Positions 19,054 to 27,177 of a DNA stretch of 64,000 bases are shown here, one piece after another. The notes below the pieces were generated by a model. That model was not told the origin of the DNA and searched no databases. It saw nothing but the letters and a program-made list of their open reading frames with translations. How positions within the stretch are numbered: the stretch's first letter is position 1; every line of letters begins with the position of its first letter. The stretch is taken from the NCBI RefSeq assembly GCF_900104255.1, contig NZ_FNKZ01000001.1, forward strand, positions 1,828,001 through 1,892,000. The letters are read 5' to 3'. The position numbers were made by a program, and so were the translations under genes. This DNA is from Pseudoxanthomonas sp. CF385. Its GTDB lineage: Bacteria; Pseudomonadota; Gammaproteobacteria; Xanthomonadales; Xanthomonadaceae.

Positions 19054-19823
19054 GCCGGCGCCTCATTCCCTGCCTCGACGTGCGCGAAGGCCGTGTCGTC
19101 AAGGGCGTCAAGTTCCGCGACCACGTCGACATGGGCGACATCGCCGAACTGGCACTGCGCTACCGCGACGAAGGTGCGGACGAACTGGTGTTCTACGACA
19201 TCAGCGCCAGTCCGGAAGGGCGTTCCGTCGACTACGCCTGGATCGAACGCGTCTCGCGCCTGCTGGACATCCCCTTCTGCGTGGCCGGTGGCATCCGCGA
19301 TGTCGAGACCGCGCGCCGCGTGCTGTACAGCGGGGCCGACAAGGTGTCGGTCAATACGCCGGCGCTGGAGCGTCCCGACCTGATCAGCGAGCTGGCGCAG
19401 GCATTCGGCGTGCAGTGCGTGGTGGTGGGCGTGGATTCGATCCTCGAAGCCGACGGCGAATGGCGCGTGCGCCGCTACACCGGCGATCCCACGAAGATGC
19501 AGGGCGCCGGCCTGCGCACGCTGGATTGGGTGGTTCAGGCACAACGGCTCGGTGCCGGCGAGATCGTGCTGAACTGCATGGATCAGGACGGCGTCCGCCG
19601 CGGATACGATCTGGCCCAGTTGCAGGCCGTGCGCGCCCTCTGCGAGGTGCCGCTGGTCGCGTCGGGTGGCGCGGGCGAGGTGGAGCACTTCGTCGATGTC
19701 TTCCAGCAGGCGGACGTCGACGGTGCACTGGCGGCAAGTGTCTTCCACAGCGGGCATATCCGGATTCCGGCATTGAAGCAGGCACTGGCAGAACAGGGCA
19801 TCGAGGTGCGACGTGGCGAGTGA
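19047..19823 (+). CDS. hisF: imidazole glycerol phosphate synthase, cyclase subunit
   Basis: Partner of HisH; it uses ammonia from HisH to convert PRFAR to imidazole glycerol phosphate and AICAR. The 258-residue barrel has [17 protein letters not shown] with the catalytic Asp11 equivalent, [26 protein letters not shown] with the second catalytic aspartate, and ASGGAG. The ATG at 19047 lies inside the hisA end, consistent with coupling. Confidence 0.97.
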   Translation: MLSRRLIPCLDVREGRVVKGVKFRDHVDMGDIAELALRYRDEGADELVFYDISASPEGRSVDYAWIERVSRLLDIPFCVAGGIRDVETARRVLYSGADKVSVNTPALERPDLISELAQAFGVQCVVVGVDSILEADGEWRVRRYTGDPTKMQGAGLRTLDWVVQAQRLGAGEIVLNCMDQDGVRRGYDLAQLQAVRALCEVPLVASGGAGEVEHFVDVFQQADVDGALAASVFHSGHIRIPALKQALAEQGIEVRRGE

Positions 19824-20436
19824 ATCTGCGGGTCGCGGGCTGGATCCCGCGCGGCTGGATTGGGCCAAGGGCGATGGGCTGCTACCGGCCATCGTGCAGG
19901 ATGCCGCGACGCTGCGCGTGCTGATGCTCGGCTACATGAGCCGCGAGGCGCTGGAAGCCACGCTGGCGAGTCGCAAGGTGACGTTCTTCAGCCGTAGCAA
20001 GCAGCGCCTGTGGACCAAAGGCGAGAGCTCGGGCCATGTGCTGGAGCTGGTTTCGGTGGACGTGGACTGCGACGACGACAGCCTGCTGGTGCTGGCGCAT
20101 CCGCGCGGACCGACCTGCCACCTGCAGCGCGCCAGCTGCTTCCCTGACGCGCCCGGTGCCTTCCTCGCCGAGCTCGACGCGCTCATCGCGCGGCGCGAGC
20201 GCGAGCGGCCGGCCGACAGCTATACGACGCGATTGTTCGAGGCGGGCGTGCGCCGCATCGCACAGAAAGTGGGTGAGGAAGGGGTGGAGACCGCATTGGC
20301 GGCCGTCGCCCAGGACGAGCCGGCTTTGCTCGGCGAGAGCGCCGACCTGCTGTACCACCTGATCGTGCTGCTCCGTGCGCGCGGGCTGTCGCTGGACGAT
20401 GCGATCACCGTCCTGGCCCAGCGGCACGCCCGCTGA
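19813..20436 (+). CDS. hisI: bifunctional phosphoribosyl-AMP cyclohydrolase / phosphoribosyl-ATP pyrophosphatase
   Basis: A fused HisIE enzyme for steps two and three of histidine synthesis. The N-terminal cyclohydrolase (about 1-115) shows [32 protein letters not shown], the metal-binding [11 protein letters not shown] and GPTCH. The C-terminal pyrophosphatase (about 118-207) has [20 protein letters not shown] and [13 protein letters not shown]. The start is a GTG at 19813, eleven bases inside hisF. It is the last his gene. Confidence 0.96.
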   Translation: MASESAGRGLDPARLDWAKGDGLLPAIVQDAATLRVLMLGYMSREALEATLASRKVTFFSRSKQRLWTKGESSGHVLELVSVDVDCDDDSLLVLAHPRGPTCHLQRASCFPDAPGAFLAELDALIARRERERPADSYTTRLFEAGVRRIAQKVGEEGVETALAAVAQDEPALLGESADLLYHLIVLLRARGLSLDDAITVLAQRHAR

Positions 20437-20489
20437 CCGCATCGGCTGCCGCGGGTCATAATCGGCCCGTCGTCCCTGCCGGAGTCGCC

Positions 20490-22067
20490 ATGCGCGCCTC
20501 GCTGATCGCTGTCGTCCTGGCGCTGTTCGCCGTTTCCGCCCATGCGTTTCCGCCGCCTTGCAGTTGGGGGCAGGTGTTCGAGGACCGGAACGGCAACGGC
20601 GTCCGCGATACCGGAGAGCCCGGGCTGCCGGGTATCAAGGTCTCCAACGGCATCGATATCGCGATCACGGATGCGCGGGGCGAATACAACCTCGAGTACA
20701 TCGACGGCCGCACGATCTTCATCATCAAGCCGGCAGGCTACGACCTGGCCGTACGGCGCGATGGCCTGCCTGCGCGCTGGCGCAACCTGCAGTACCACGC
20801 CGGGCCTGCACTGAAGTACGGCGGCATCCCGCAGCGCCAACCGGACTGCACCCACTTCGCGCTGAGGCCGAAGCCGGCAGGGCAAGCCGAACTCGATGTA
20901 CTGCTGTTCGCCGACAGCCAGACCTCGTCCGTGGAGGACGTGGACTACTACTGGCGCGATATCGTGCAACCGCTGGTGGGGAAGCACGGCGCGGCCCTGG
21001 GCCTGACGCTCGGCGATGTGACCAACGACGACCTGTCGCTGTACCCCGAGATCCTGCGCACGACGATGAGCCTGCAGGTGCCGTGGCTGTTCATTCCCGG
21101 CAACCACGACCTCGATTTCGACGCGGCCAGCGATGAGGAATCGTTGCGTACGTTCCGTCATCACCTGGGGCCGGACACGTTCGCCTGGGAAGAAGAGGCG
21201 GCGACCTTCATCGGCCTGGACGACGTGATCTACCAGCCCGGCAAGTCGCCGGCGTACTTCGGGGGTTTGCGTGAGGACCAGTTCGCCTTCCTGAAGGCCT
21301 ACCTGCCCACGGTGCGCAAGGATCGGCTGCTGGTGATCGGCGTGCATATCCCGTTCTACGAGCCCGGTGCGCGCGGCTTCCGTCCGCAGGACCGCGAGCG
21401 CCTGTTTGCGCTGCTGAAGGACTTTCCGCATGTCCTCCTGCTCAGCGGACATACGCACACACAGCGCCACTGGTACCACGATGCCTCGACGGGCTGGCAG
21501 GGCCTGGCGCCGCTGCATGAGTACAACGTCGGTGCCGCCTGCGGCGCCTACTGGTCGGGCGTGAAAGATGCCGAAGGCATTCCCGACACGACGATGGCCG
21601 ACGGCACACCCAATGGCTATGCACGGCTGCGCGTGCGCGCGGGTGGCGAGTACGCCTTGTCCTGGCATCCGGCGCGCGTGACGGACGACAGTGGCATTGG
21701 CTTGCACGCACCGCGCGTGCTGCGCAAGGGCGCGTACCCGGCGTGGGGCGTGTTCGCCAATGTGTACATGGGCGATGCCGATACACGGGTGGAGTACCGC
21801 GTCGATGGCGGTGCGTGGAAACCGATGAAGCGCGTCGAACAGCCCGATCCGCGCCTGCTGGTGGAGAACATGCGCGACGACGTCGCCGACGCGCTGCGCG
21901 GCTACGACCGTTCGCCGGAGGCCGAGGCGTCGCAGCACCTGTGGCGGGGCGCATTGCCCACCGACCTGGCCGAAGGCGAGCATGCGGTCGAGGTGCGCGC
22001 GTTCGACCGCTGGCGCGGTGAGCAGTCCGCCCGTACGTCGTATCGCCTGCAGATCGCGGAGCCCTGA
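20490..22067 (+). CDS. secreted calcineurin-like metallophosphoesterase
   Basis: An exported phosphoesterase of unknown substrate. A signal peptide (about 1-19) is followed by an SdrD-B-like beta-sandwich (VFEDRNGNGVRDTGEPGLPG, about 28-75; the calcineurin-like phosphoesterase N-terminal domain), a catalytic domain with FADSQTS, TLGDVTND, PGNHDLDFD and LLSGHTHTQRHW as metal ligands, and a C-terminal immunoglobulin-like domain. The 525-residue architecture is common in Xanthomonadaceae and Bacteroidetes. GGAG lies six bases before the ATG. It follows hisI by 53 bases on the same strand, so readthrough from the his operon is possible, but no role in histidine synthesis is known. Confidence 0.85.
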   Translation: MRASLIAVVLALFAVSAHAFPPPCSWGQVFEDRNGNGVRDTGEPGLPGIKVSNGIDIAITDARGEYNLEYIDGRTIFIIKPAGYDLAVRRDGLPARWRNLQYHAGPALKYGGIPQRQPDCTHFALRPKPAGQAELDVLLFADSQTSSVEDVDYYWRDIVQPLVGKHGAALGLTLGDVTNDDLSLYPEILRTTMSLQVPWLFIPGNHDLDFDAASDEESLRTFRHHLGPDTFAWEEEAATFIGLDDVIYQPGKSPAYFGGLREDQFAFLKAYLPTVRKDRLLVIGVHIPFYEPGARGFRPQDRERLFALLKDFPHVLLLSGHTHTQRHWYHDASTGWQGLAPLHEYNVGAACGAYWSGVKDAEGIPDTTMADGTPNGYARLRVRAGGEYALSWHPARVTDDSGIGLHAPRVLRKGAYPAWGVFANVYMGDADTRVEYRVDGGAWKPMKRVEQPDPRLLVENMRDDVADALRGYDRSPEAEASQHLWRGALPTDLAEGEHAVEVRAFDRWRGEQSARTSYRLQIAEP

Positions 22068-22069
22068 TC

Positions 22070-22648
22070 ATGGCCGCCACGGAGCTGCCCATCGAACTGT
22101 TCGTGGACGCTGCCGCGTGGGAACGCTGGCTGGAGCGCCACCCCGCGTCCGAGGGCGTGTGGCTGAAGATCGCAAAGAAGGACTCGGGCGTCGTGTCGGT
22201 CAGCTATGCCGAAGCGCTCGACGTCGCCCTGTGCCATGGCTGGATCGATGGGCAGAAGAAGGGCTTCGACGAACAGTGCTTCCTGCAGCGCTTCACGCCA
22301 CGGCGCGCACGCAGCACCTGGTCGAAGATCAACGTCGCCAAGATCGAGGGCCTCGTCGCCGCGGGAAGGATGCGCCCCGGGGGATTGCGCGAGGTCGAGG
22401 CGGCCAAGACCGACGGCCGCTGGGACGCGGCTTACGACGGGTCCAGATCGATGGAAGTGCCGCCGGAGCTCGCCAAGGCCCTGGCGAAGAACCGCAAGGC
22501 GAAAACCTTCTTCGATGCGCTCGACAAGACCAACCGCTACGCGGTGTGCTGGCGTGTGCAGACGGCGGTAAAGCCGGAGACCCGGCAGGCCCGCGTGGAG
22601 AAGCTGGTCGCCATGCTGGCGCGCGGCGAGAAGATCCACGGGTCCTGA
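22070..22648 (+). CDS. YdeI/OmdA-family protein
   Basis: The 192-residue soluble protein belongs to the YdeI (bacteriocin-protection, OmpD-associated) family: PIELFVDAAAWERWLERH, the hallmark SVSYAEALDVALCHGWIDGQ, FTPRRARSTWSKIN, and the helical C-terminal repeat PPELAKALAKNRKAKTFFD. The name comes from reported protection against certain peptides, but no biochemical activity is established. It starts two bases after the phosphoesterase stop, so the two are cotranscribed. No signal peptide is seen. Confidence 0.85.
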   Translation: MAATELPIELFVDAAAWERWLERHPASEGVWLKIAKKDSGVVSVSYAEALDVALCHGWIDGQKKGFDEQCFLQRFTPRRARSTWSKINVAKIEGLVAAGRMRPGGLREVEAAKTDGRWDAAYDGSRSMEVPPELAKALAKNRKAKTFFDALDKTNRYAVCWRVQTAVKPETRQARVEKLVAMLARGEKIHGS

Positions 22649-22655
22649 AACGGAA

Positions 22656-22675
22656 ACGCCTCCCGGGGGAGGCGT
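22656..22675 (+). terminator. weak hairpin after the YdeI gene
   Basis: ACGCCTCC-CGGG-GGAGGCGT forms an eight-base GC-rich stem eight bases after the stop codon. No U-tract follows, so it is either a non-canonical terminator or an mRNA-end stabiliser. Confidence 0.45.
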
Positions 22676-22802
22676 CCTGAAACCTGGCGGGCGAGCGGAG
22701 GCTGGCGGGCGAGGTTCACGTGGCTGGCTGGCGGAGGCTGGCTTGCGACGTGGCGCGCAGTCTAGTCAGATCGGCCGAATCATGTAGAAACGCGAATCGC
22801 TC

Positions 22803-23675
22803 TCATCGCGCCGCGCGGCTGGCGCGGACGCTGAGCCACGCACCGGTCAGCAGCAGCGCGATGGCGACGGCCTGCATCCAGTGCGCCTGCGCGCGTCCCG
22901 ACGCGACCAGCAGCAACGTCGACAGCAGCGGCGCGAGATACGACAGGCTGCCCAGCAGCGCGATGTCGCCGCGCTTGGTGCCGTGGTCCCACAGCCAGAA
23001 CGCGGCGCCCACGGGGCCGACGCCCATCACGGCGAGGACCAGCCATTGGGGCGCGTCCGGCGCGACCGTGCGTTCGAACAGCAGGTGCGCGATGCCACCC
23101 AGGACGGAAACACCGGCGCAGGCCACAGTGATCGCGGCGGTGGGCACATCAGCAAAACGACGGTTGAGCACCGAGTACGACGCCCAGATCACCGCGGCGC
23201 CGAGCGCGGCGAGGTAACCGGGCACGTGCGCCGGGTCCACCTGCAGCCCGCGTCCCCGTGTGACCAGCAGGACCGCAGCCGTCAGCCCCAGCAGCGTGCC
23301 CACCCATTGCCCGGCACGCACGGCGACGCCGCCCAGCAGGCCGACGAACACCACGATCAGCAGCGGCCACAGGTAGTTGAGCAGGTTCGCTTCCACGGCG
23401 GGCGCGCGCTTGAGCGCGATGAAGTACAAGGCGTGGTAGCCGAACAGGGCCAGTGTGGACAGGGCCAGCGCCGCCCAAGGCTGACGCAGCTCATGCCAGC
23501 CGGCACGTCCGCGCGATGCTGCTCGCAACAGGCCGAGCAGGGCTGCGACACCGAAGCTGATCGCCAGCACCTGGAAGGGCGGCAGTGTGCCGGTCGCCGT
23601 GGTCAGCACGGCCAGCGAGGCCCACAGCAGGATCGCCACCAGCCCGATTAGCGTGGCCGTGCGTTGCGATGCCAT
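22803..23675 (-). CDS. DMT-family (EamA) exporter
   Basis: An inner-membrane transporter of the drug/metabolite family, 290 residues with about ten hydrophobic helices and two EamA repeats. LALFGYHALYFIALKRAPAV and LNYLWPLLIVVF resemble YddG-type aromatic amino acid exporters, and WDHGTKRGDIALLGSLSYLAPL closes the second repeat. The substrate cannot be read from sequence. The start at 23675 gives MASQRTATL and a normal length. It lies downstream of mtnC on the same strand with an 8-base gap, suggesting cotranscription with the methionine-salvage genes. Confidence 0.85.
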   Translation of the reverse strand: MASQRTATLIGLVAILLWASLAVLTTATGTLPPFQVLAISFGVAALLGLLRAASRGRAGWHELRQPWAALALSTLALFGYHALYFIALKRAPAVEANLLNYLWPLLIVVFVGLLGGVAVRAGQWVGTLLGLTAAVLLVTRGRGLQVDPAHVPGYLAALGAAVIWASYSVLNRRFADVPTAAITVACAGVSVLGGIAHLLFERTVAPDAPQWLVLAVMGVGPVGAAFWLWDHGTKRGDIALLGSLSYLAPLLSTLLLVASGRAQAHWMQAVAIALLLTGAWLSVRASRAAR

Positions 23676-23683
23676 TGCGGGAT

Positions 23684-24385
23684 TTAGTGCGGCAGTTCGA
23701 TCGCATCGAACGCGTCGACGCGCGGATGGCCGTGCGCGGCGTCGCCTTGGCGCGGCACCGGATAGTCTTCCAGACGATCGATCAGGCAGGTCTGCAGGCC
23801 GGCTTCGCGCGCGGCATCCAGCTCTTCCACCACATCGGACAGGAACAGGACATTTCCGGCCGGTACGCCGATGCGCGCGGCGATCGCGCGATAACTGTCG
23901 GCTTCGCGCTTGCCGCCCACTTCGGTATCGAACCAGCCGGAGATCATCGGCGTCAGGTCGCCGGCGTCGCTGTGGCCGAAGAACAGCTTCTGCGCCGGTA
24001 CCGAGCCGGACGAGTACACGTACAACGGATACCCTTCGTCGTACCATCCGCGAAGCGCGGGCGCAGCATCGGGATAGATGTGCGCGGTGAAATCGGCGTC
24101 GCGGTAGCCCGCTTCCCACACCAGACCCTGCAGCGCCTTCAGCGCCGTGTGCTTGCGGTCCTGGTCGATCCAGCCCTGCAGCGTCTCCACGATGACATCG
24201 TCGCTGCAGATGCTGCCGTGCTCGGTCGCCACCACGTCCAGCCAGCGACGTACCTCCGGATCGTCGCCGTGTTCGCGCACGAAATCGGGCAGGGCGCGCC
24301 GCGCGTAGGGGAACAGCACGTCCTTCACGAACGAGATGCTGCTGGTGGTGCCTTCGATGTCGGTGAGGATGGCGGAAACGGGCAT
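23684..24385 (-). CDS. mtnC: enolase-phosphatase E1 (methionine salvage)
   Basis: Converts 2,3-diketo-5-methylthiopentyl-1-phosphate to acireductone through enolase and phosphatase steps. The 233-residue HAD-family protein has the signature [38 protein letters not shown] and [12 protein letters not shown], with all core aspartates. The frame extends upstream through the REP element, but MPVSAILTD at 24385 is the standard family N terminus. It acts between MtnB and MtnD, whose genes lie upstream on the same strand. Confidence 0.95.
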   Translation of the reverse strand: MPVSAILTDIEGTTSSISFVKDVLFPYARRALPDFVREHGDDPEVRRWLDVVATEHGSICSDDVIVETLQGWIDQDRKHTALKALQGLVWEAGYRDADFTAHIYPDAAPALRGWYDEGYPLYVYSSGSVPAQKLFFGHSDAGDLTPMISGWFDTEVGGKREADSYRAIAARIGVPAGNVLFLSDVVEELDAAREAGLQTCLIDRLEDYPVPRQGDAAHGHPRVDAFDAIELPH

Positions 24386-24394
24386 GGGATTCCT

Positions 24395-24460
24395 GTAGAG
24401 CGGAGCTCGCTCCGCTGCTCTTGTCCGGACGGTTGTGCAGCCGAGCAAGCCCGGCTCTAC
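24395..24460. repeat. REP doublet (GTAGAGC family) between mtnD and mtnC
   Basis: Arms at 24395-24418 and 24437-24460 are 24 bases each, inverted, and agree at 20 of 24 positions. Both begin GTAGAGC and end in GCTGC, and each contains an internal palindrome. The form matches SMAG-like REPs of Stenotrophomonas, which carry the GTAG head recognised by REP-associated tyrosine transposases. It fills the gap between mtnD and mtnC and could form a large hairpin in their mRNA. Confidence 0.88.
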
Positions 24461-24464
24461 ACGG

Positions 24465-25025
24465 TCAATGGCCCTGCGTCAGGCCTTCGTAACGCGGGAA
24501 TTCCTGCGCGATGGTGGTGCCGGTGAAGTGGCCGACCCAGCCATCCGGCTCGGTGAAGAAGCGGATCGCGATGAAGCGCGGCTCGGGGCCCATGTCGAAC
24601 CAGTGCAGCGCGCCATCGGGCACGGCGATCAGGTCGTCCTGCACGCATTCGATCTCGTAGACCTTGCCGTCCACGTGCAGCGTGAACAGACCGGAGCCGG
24701 CCACGAAGAAGCGCACTTCGTCTTCCTTGTGGAAGTGCTCGTCGAGGAACTTGGCGCGCATCGCCTCGCGCTGCGGATTGTCCGGCGCGATGCTGACAAC
24801 ATCGACCGTCTTGAACCCGCGCTCGGCGACCAGGCGGTCGATGTCGCTGCGGTAAGCGGCCATGACGTCCTCGGGCGTCGCGCCCGGCTCGACCGGCTTG
24901 GTGGCCTTCCAGCGTTCGAAAACCACGCCGATCTTCTTCAGCTCGGTGGCGATGAAGTCGGGGTCGTAGCTGGCGAACTCCGGCGTGGCCGGGTCCGATT
25001 CCTTGAAGATGCGTAGGCGGCTCAT
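24465..25025 (-). CDS. mtnD: acireductone dioxygenase
   Basis: Cupin metalloenzyme that oxidises acireductone to the methionine precursor ketoacid plus formate (iron form) or to an off-pathway product (nickel form). The 186-residue protein has the metal-binding motif [14 protein letters not shown] and a later histidine in GALHWFDMG. The start at 25025 gives the family-typical MSRLRIF. It follows mtnB by 95 bases and precedes mtnC across the REP doublet. Confidence 0.95.
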   Translation of the reverse strand: MSRLRIFKESDPATPEFASYDPDFIATELKKIGVVFERWKATKPVEPGATPEDVMAAYRSDIDRLVAERGFKTVDVVSIAPDNPQREAMRAKFLDEHFHKEDEVRFFVAGSGLFTLHVDGKVYEIECVQDDLIAVPDGALHWFDMGPEPRFIAIRFFTEPDGWVGHFTGTTIAQEFPRYEGLTQGH

Positions 25026-25120
25026 GGCGATGGCGTGAAGCGGCGAGGGGACGCTAAGGGTAGCAAACCCGGTCCCCGCGCCCTGTTGCGGAAACGGAAC
25101 GCTGCGATAACCGGCGGTTA

Positions 25121-25762
25121 TCAGCGGCGGCAGCCGAGCTTGCGCAGCTCCAGTTCGGCCGCGAAGAGGAACTCGAAGGCCTCCAGGTGCCGGCGCGCCT
25201 CGGCCATGGTGCGGCCCCAGGCGTACAGGCCGTGGCCGTCGATCAGGTAGCCCCACAGCGGCTGCCGGTCGAGCAGGGCATCGACCTGGGCGGCCAGCGT
25301 CGGCATGTCCTGGGTGTTGGCGAACACCGGCACGTCGATTGCCATCTCGTGCGTCTGGTTGCCCTGGAACGCCTTCAGCAGCTCGAAGCCTTCCAGGCGG
25401 ACATGGCCGGCGCCGGCGAACAGCCGCGAAGCGACCGTCTGCACCAGCGAGTGGGTGTGGAGCACGCAGCCGATTTCCGGATAGCGGCGATACAGCTGCG
25501 TGTGCAGCAGCGTTTCCGCCGAGGGTCGGTGGTCGCTGCCGACCGCCTTGCCGTCGAAGTCGACGACCATGATGTCGCCTTCCACCAGACGGCCCTTGTC
25601 GCGGCCGGAGACCGTGATGGCCGCATGGCGTTCGTCCAGGCGCTCGGAGAAGTTGCTGCTGGTGGCGGGGGTCCAGCCAAGCTGGGACAGCTCGCGCACA
25701 TTGCTGATGATCGAGTGCGCGCGGTCGCGCAGCTGGTCGGCGTCGTAGGGCAGGAGGCTCAT
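25121..25762 (-). CDS. mtnB: methylthioribulose-1-phosphate dehydratase
   Basis: Zinc-dependent class II aldolase-family enzyme that dehydrates methylthioribulose-1-phosphate. The 213-residue protein has the nucleotide-fold block [14 protein letters not shown], zinc ligands in [10 protein letters not shown], and [11 protein letters not shown] with the third histidine. GGAGG stands six bases before the ATG, supporting the start. It is the first of mtnB-mtnD-mtnC; the isomerase MtnA is not in this window. Confidence 0.95.
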   Translation of the reverse strand: MSLLPYDADQLRDRAHSIISNVRELSQLGWTPATSSNFSERLDERHAAITVSGRDKGRLVEGDIMVVDFDGKAVGSDHRPSAETLLHTQLYRRYPEIGCVLHTHSLVQTVASRLFAGAGHVRLEGFELLKAFQGNQTHEMAIDVPVFANTQDMPTLAAQVDALLDRQPLWGYLIDGHGLYAWGRTMAEARRHLEAFEFLFAAELELRKLGCRR

Positions 25763-25784
25763 GCGCGCAGTTTACCGCCAGTGG

Positions 25785-27086
25785 CTACCCGGCGCCCGTC
25801 CGCCGCGAACGGGCGAAGGTGCGGTACACCGCGAGCGCCAGCAGGGCCACGACGATGCCGCCCACCAGTGTCTTCACGGGCGTGGAATACACCAGCAGCC
25901 CGCACGCGAGCAACGCCCCGATCCCGATGGCCCGATCGCCACCGGACGCGGGGCGCGCGGGCGTGCCCCAGGCCAGGCTCAGGGACGCGGCGACATAGGC
26001 CATCACCACCAGCACCACCACCATGTTGATGATGGTTTCGAACTGGCCTGCGACGGTGGGCGACAACGTGAAGACCGCCAGCAACGTCATCGACACCGTG
26101 ACGATGAAAAGTCCCCAGCCGGCAGCCCCGTTGGCGAGCAGACGGCCGAAGACCGGAGGCAGGAAGCCACGCTGCGCCGCACGCGCACCGGACTCGCCCG
26201 TCACCAGCATCCAGCCGCCCAGCGTGCCGGTCGCCTTGATGGCAGCGGCCGCCGCGATCACCGGGATCGCCCAGTCGCCGAACATGCGGCCTGCGACCAG
26301 CGCGAACGGCGCGCCGGAATCCGCCAGTTCCGCGGCGGGCACGATGCCCATCATCAGCACCGACGAGGTCAGGTACACCGCGCCCGCAATGACGATGCCA
26401 CCCAGCGTCGCGATCGGCACGTTGCGTGCGGGGTCGCGCACGACGCCGGCCACCATCGCGCCGGTCTCGAGGCCGACGAACGCCCAGAAGATGGGCGCCA
26501 GCGACGATACGACGACGTGCGCATCCGAGGAGCCGGAGACATTCCATGCGGCGCGGTAAAGCGTGGTGTCGAAACTGCCCCAGCCCCAGATCAGGATGGC
26601 CGCCACGGGCAGCAGGCCCAGCACCACGCACAGGGACTGGAAACGCGCGATCGCGCGCGGGCCGAACAGGTTCAGGGCGAACATCAGCCAGATCAGCGCG
26701 ATCTGCCCGATCACGCGCGTGGCCGCCCCGTCCTCGACCGGAAGCAGCAGCGCCAGGTACCCGAAGGCAGCGACCGCGATGGCGTTGTTGCCGATCCAGG
26801 ACGAGATCCAGTAGAGCGTCGCGGCCAGGAATCCCATGTCGCGGCCCAGTGCGGGGCGCACGTAGTCGTCCGGGCAGTCGAGCTTGGGATAGTCGCGCAC
26901 CAGCCGGGCGAACGTGGCGCCGAGCAGGACCGCCAGCAGCGTCGCCAGCAGCCAGCTCAGGGCGGTGACGCCGCCGGAGCGCGCCAGCGTGGCCGGCAGC
27001 AGGAAGAAGCCGGACCCGATCATGTTGTTGGCGACCGCGAAAGTCGCCAGGACCGGGCCGATCTTGCGGGGCGTGGTGTCGGACAT
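25785..27086 (-). CDS. APC-superfamily amino acid permease
   Basis: A 12-helix inner-membrane amino acid transporter or antiporter of 433 residues. The N terminus has the substrate-binding NNMIGSGFFLLPATLA helix-1 break characteristic of APC antiporters such as AdiC and YjeH, and FWAFVGLETGAMVAG in helix 6. The substrate is not readable. The start MSDTTPRKIG at 27086 is the nearest plausible Met. It ends 22 bases before mtnB on the same strand, so it may be cotranscribed with methionine salvage, hinting at a methionine or related substrate. Confidence 0.85.
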   Translation of the reverse strand: MSDTTPRKIGPVLATFAVANNMIGSGFFLLPATLARSGGVTALSWLLATLLAVLLGATFARLVRDYPKLDCPDDYVRPALGRDMGFLAATLYWISSWIGNNAIAVAAFGYLALLLPVEDGAATRVIGQIALIWLMFALNLFGPRAIARFQSLCVVLGLLPVAAILIWGWGSFDTTLYRAAWNVSGSSDAHVVVSSLAPIFWAFVGLETGAMVAGVVRDPARNVPIATLGGIVIAGAVYLTSSVLMMGIVPAAELADSGAPFALVAGRMFGDWAIPVIAAAAAIKATGTLGGWMLVTGESGARAAQRGFLPPVFGRLLANGAAGWGLFIVTVSMTLLAVFTLSPTVAGQFETIINMVVVLVVMAYVAASLSLAWGTPARPASGGDRAIGIGALLACGLLVYSTPVKTLVGGIVVALLALAVYRTFARSRRTGAG

Positions 27087-27118
27087 GGGTGCTCGGAAAG
27101 AAAGCGGTATCGGACCCT

Positions 27119-27149
27119 GAAACGGAAAATGGCGCGTTTCCGCGCCATT
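27119..27149 (-). terminator. intrinsic terminator of the upstream permease gene
   Basis: AATGGCGCG-TTTC-CGCGCCATT gives a nine-base stem, followed on the minus strand by TTTTCCGTTT. It sits about 28 bases past the stop of the 27178-28722 gene and separates the two permeases. Confidence 0.8.
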
Positions 27150-27177
27150 CTCCGGAGTTGCGGCCAGGCGTCCCGTA

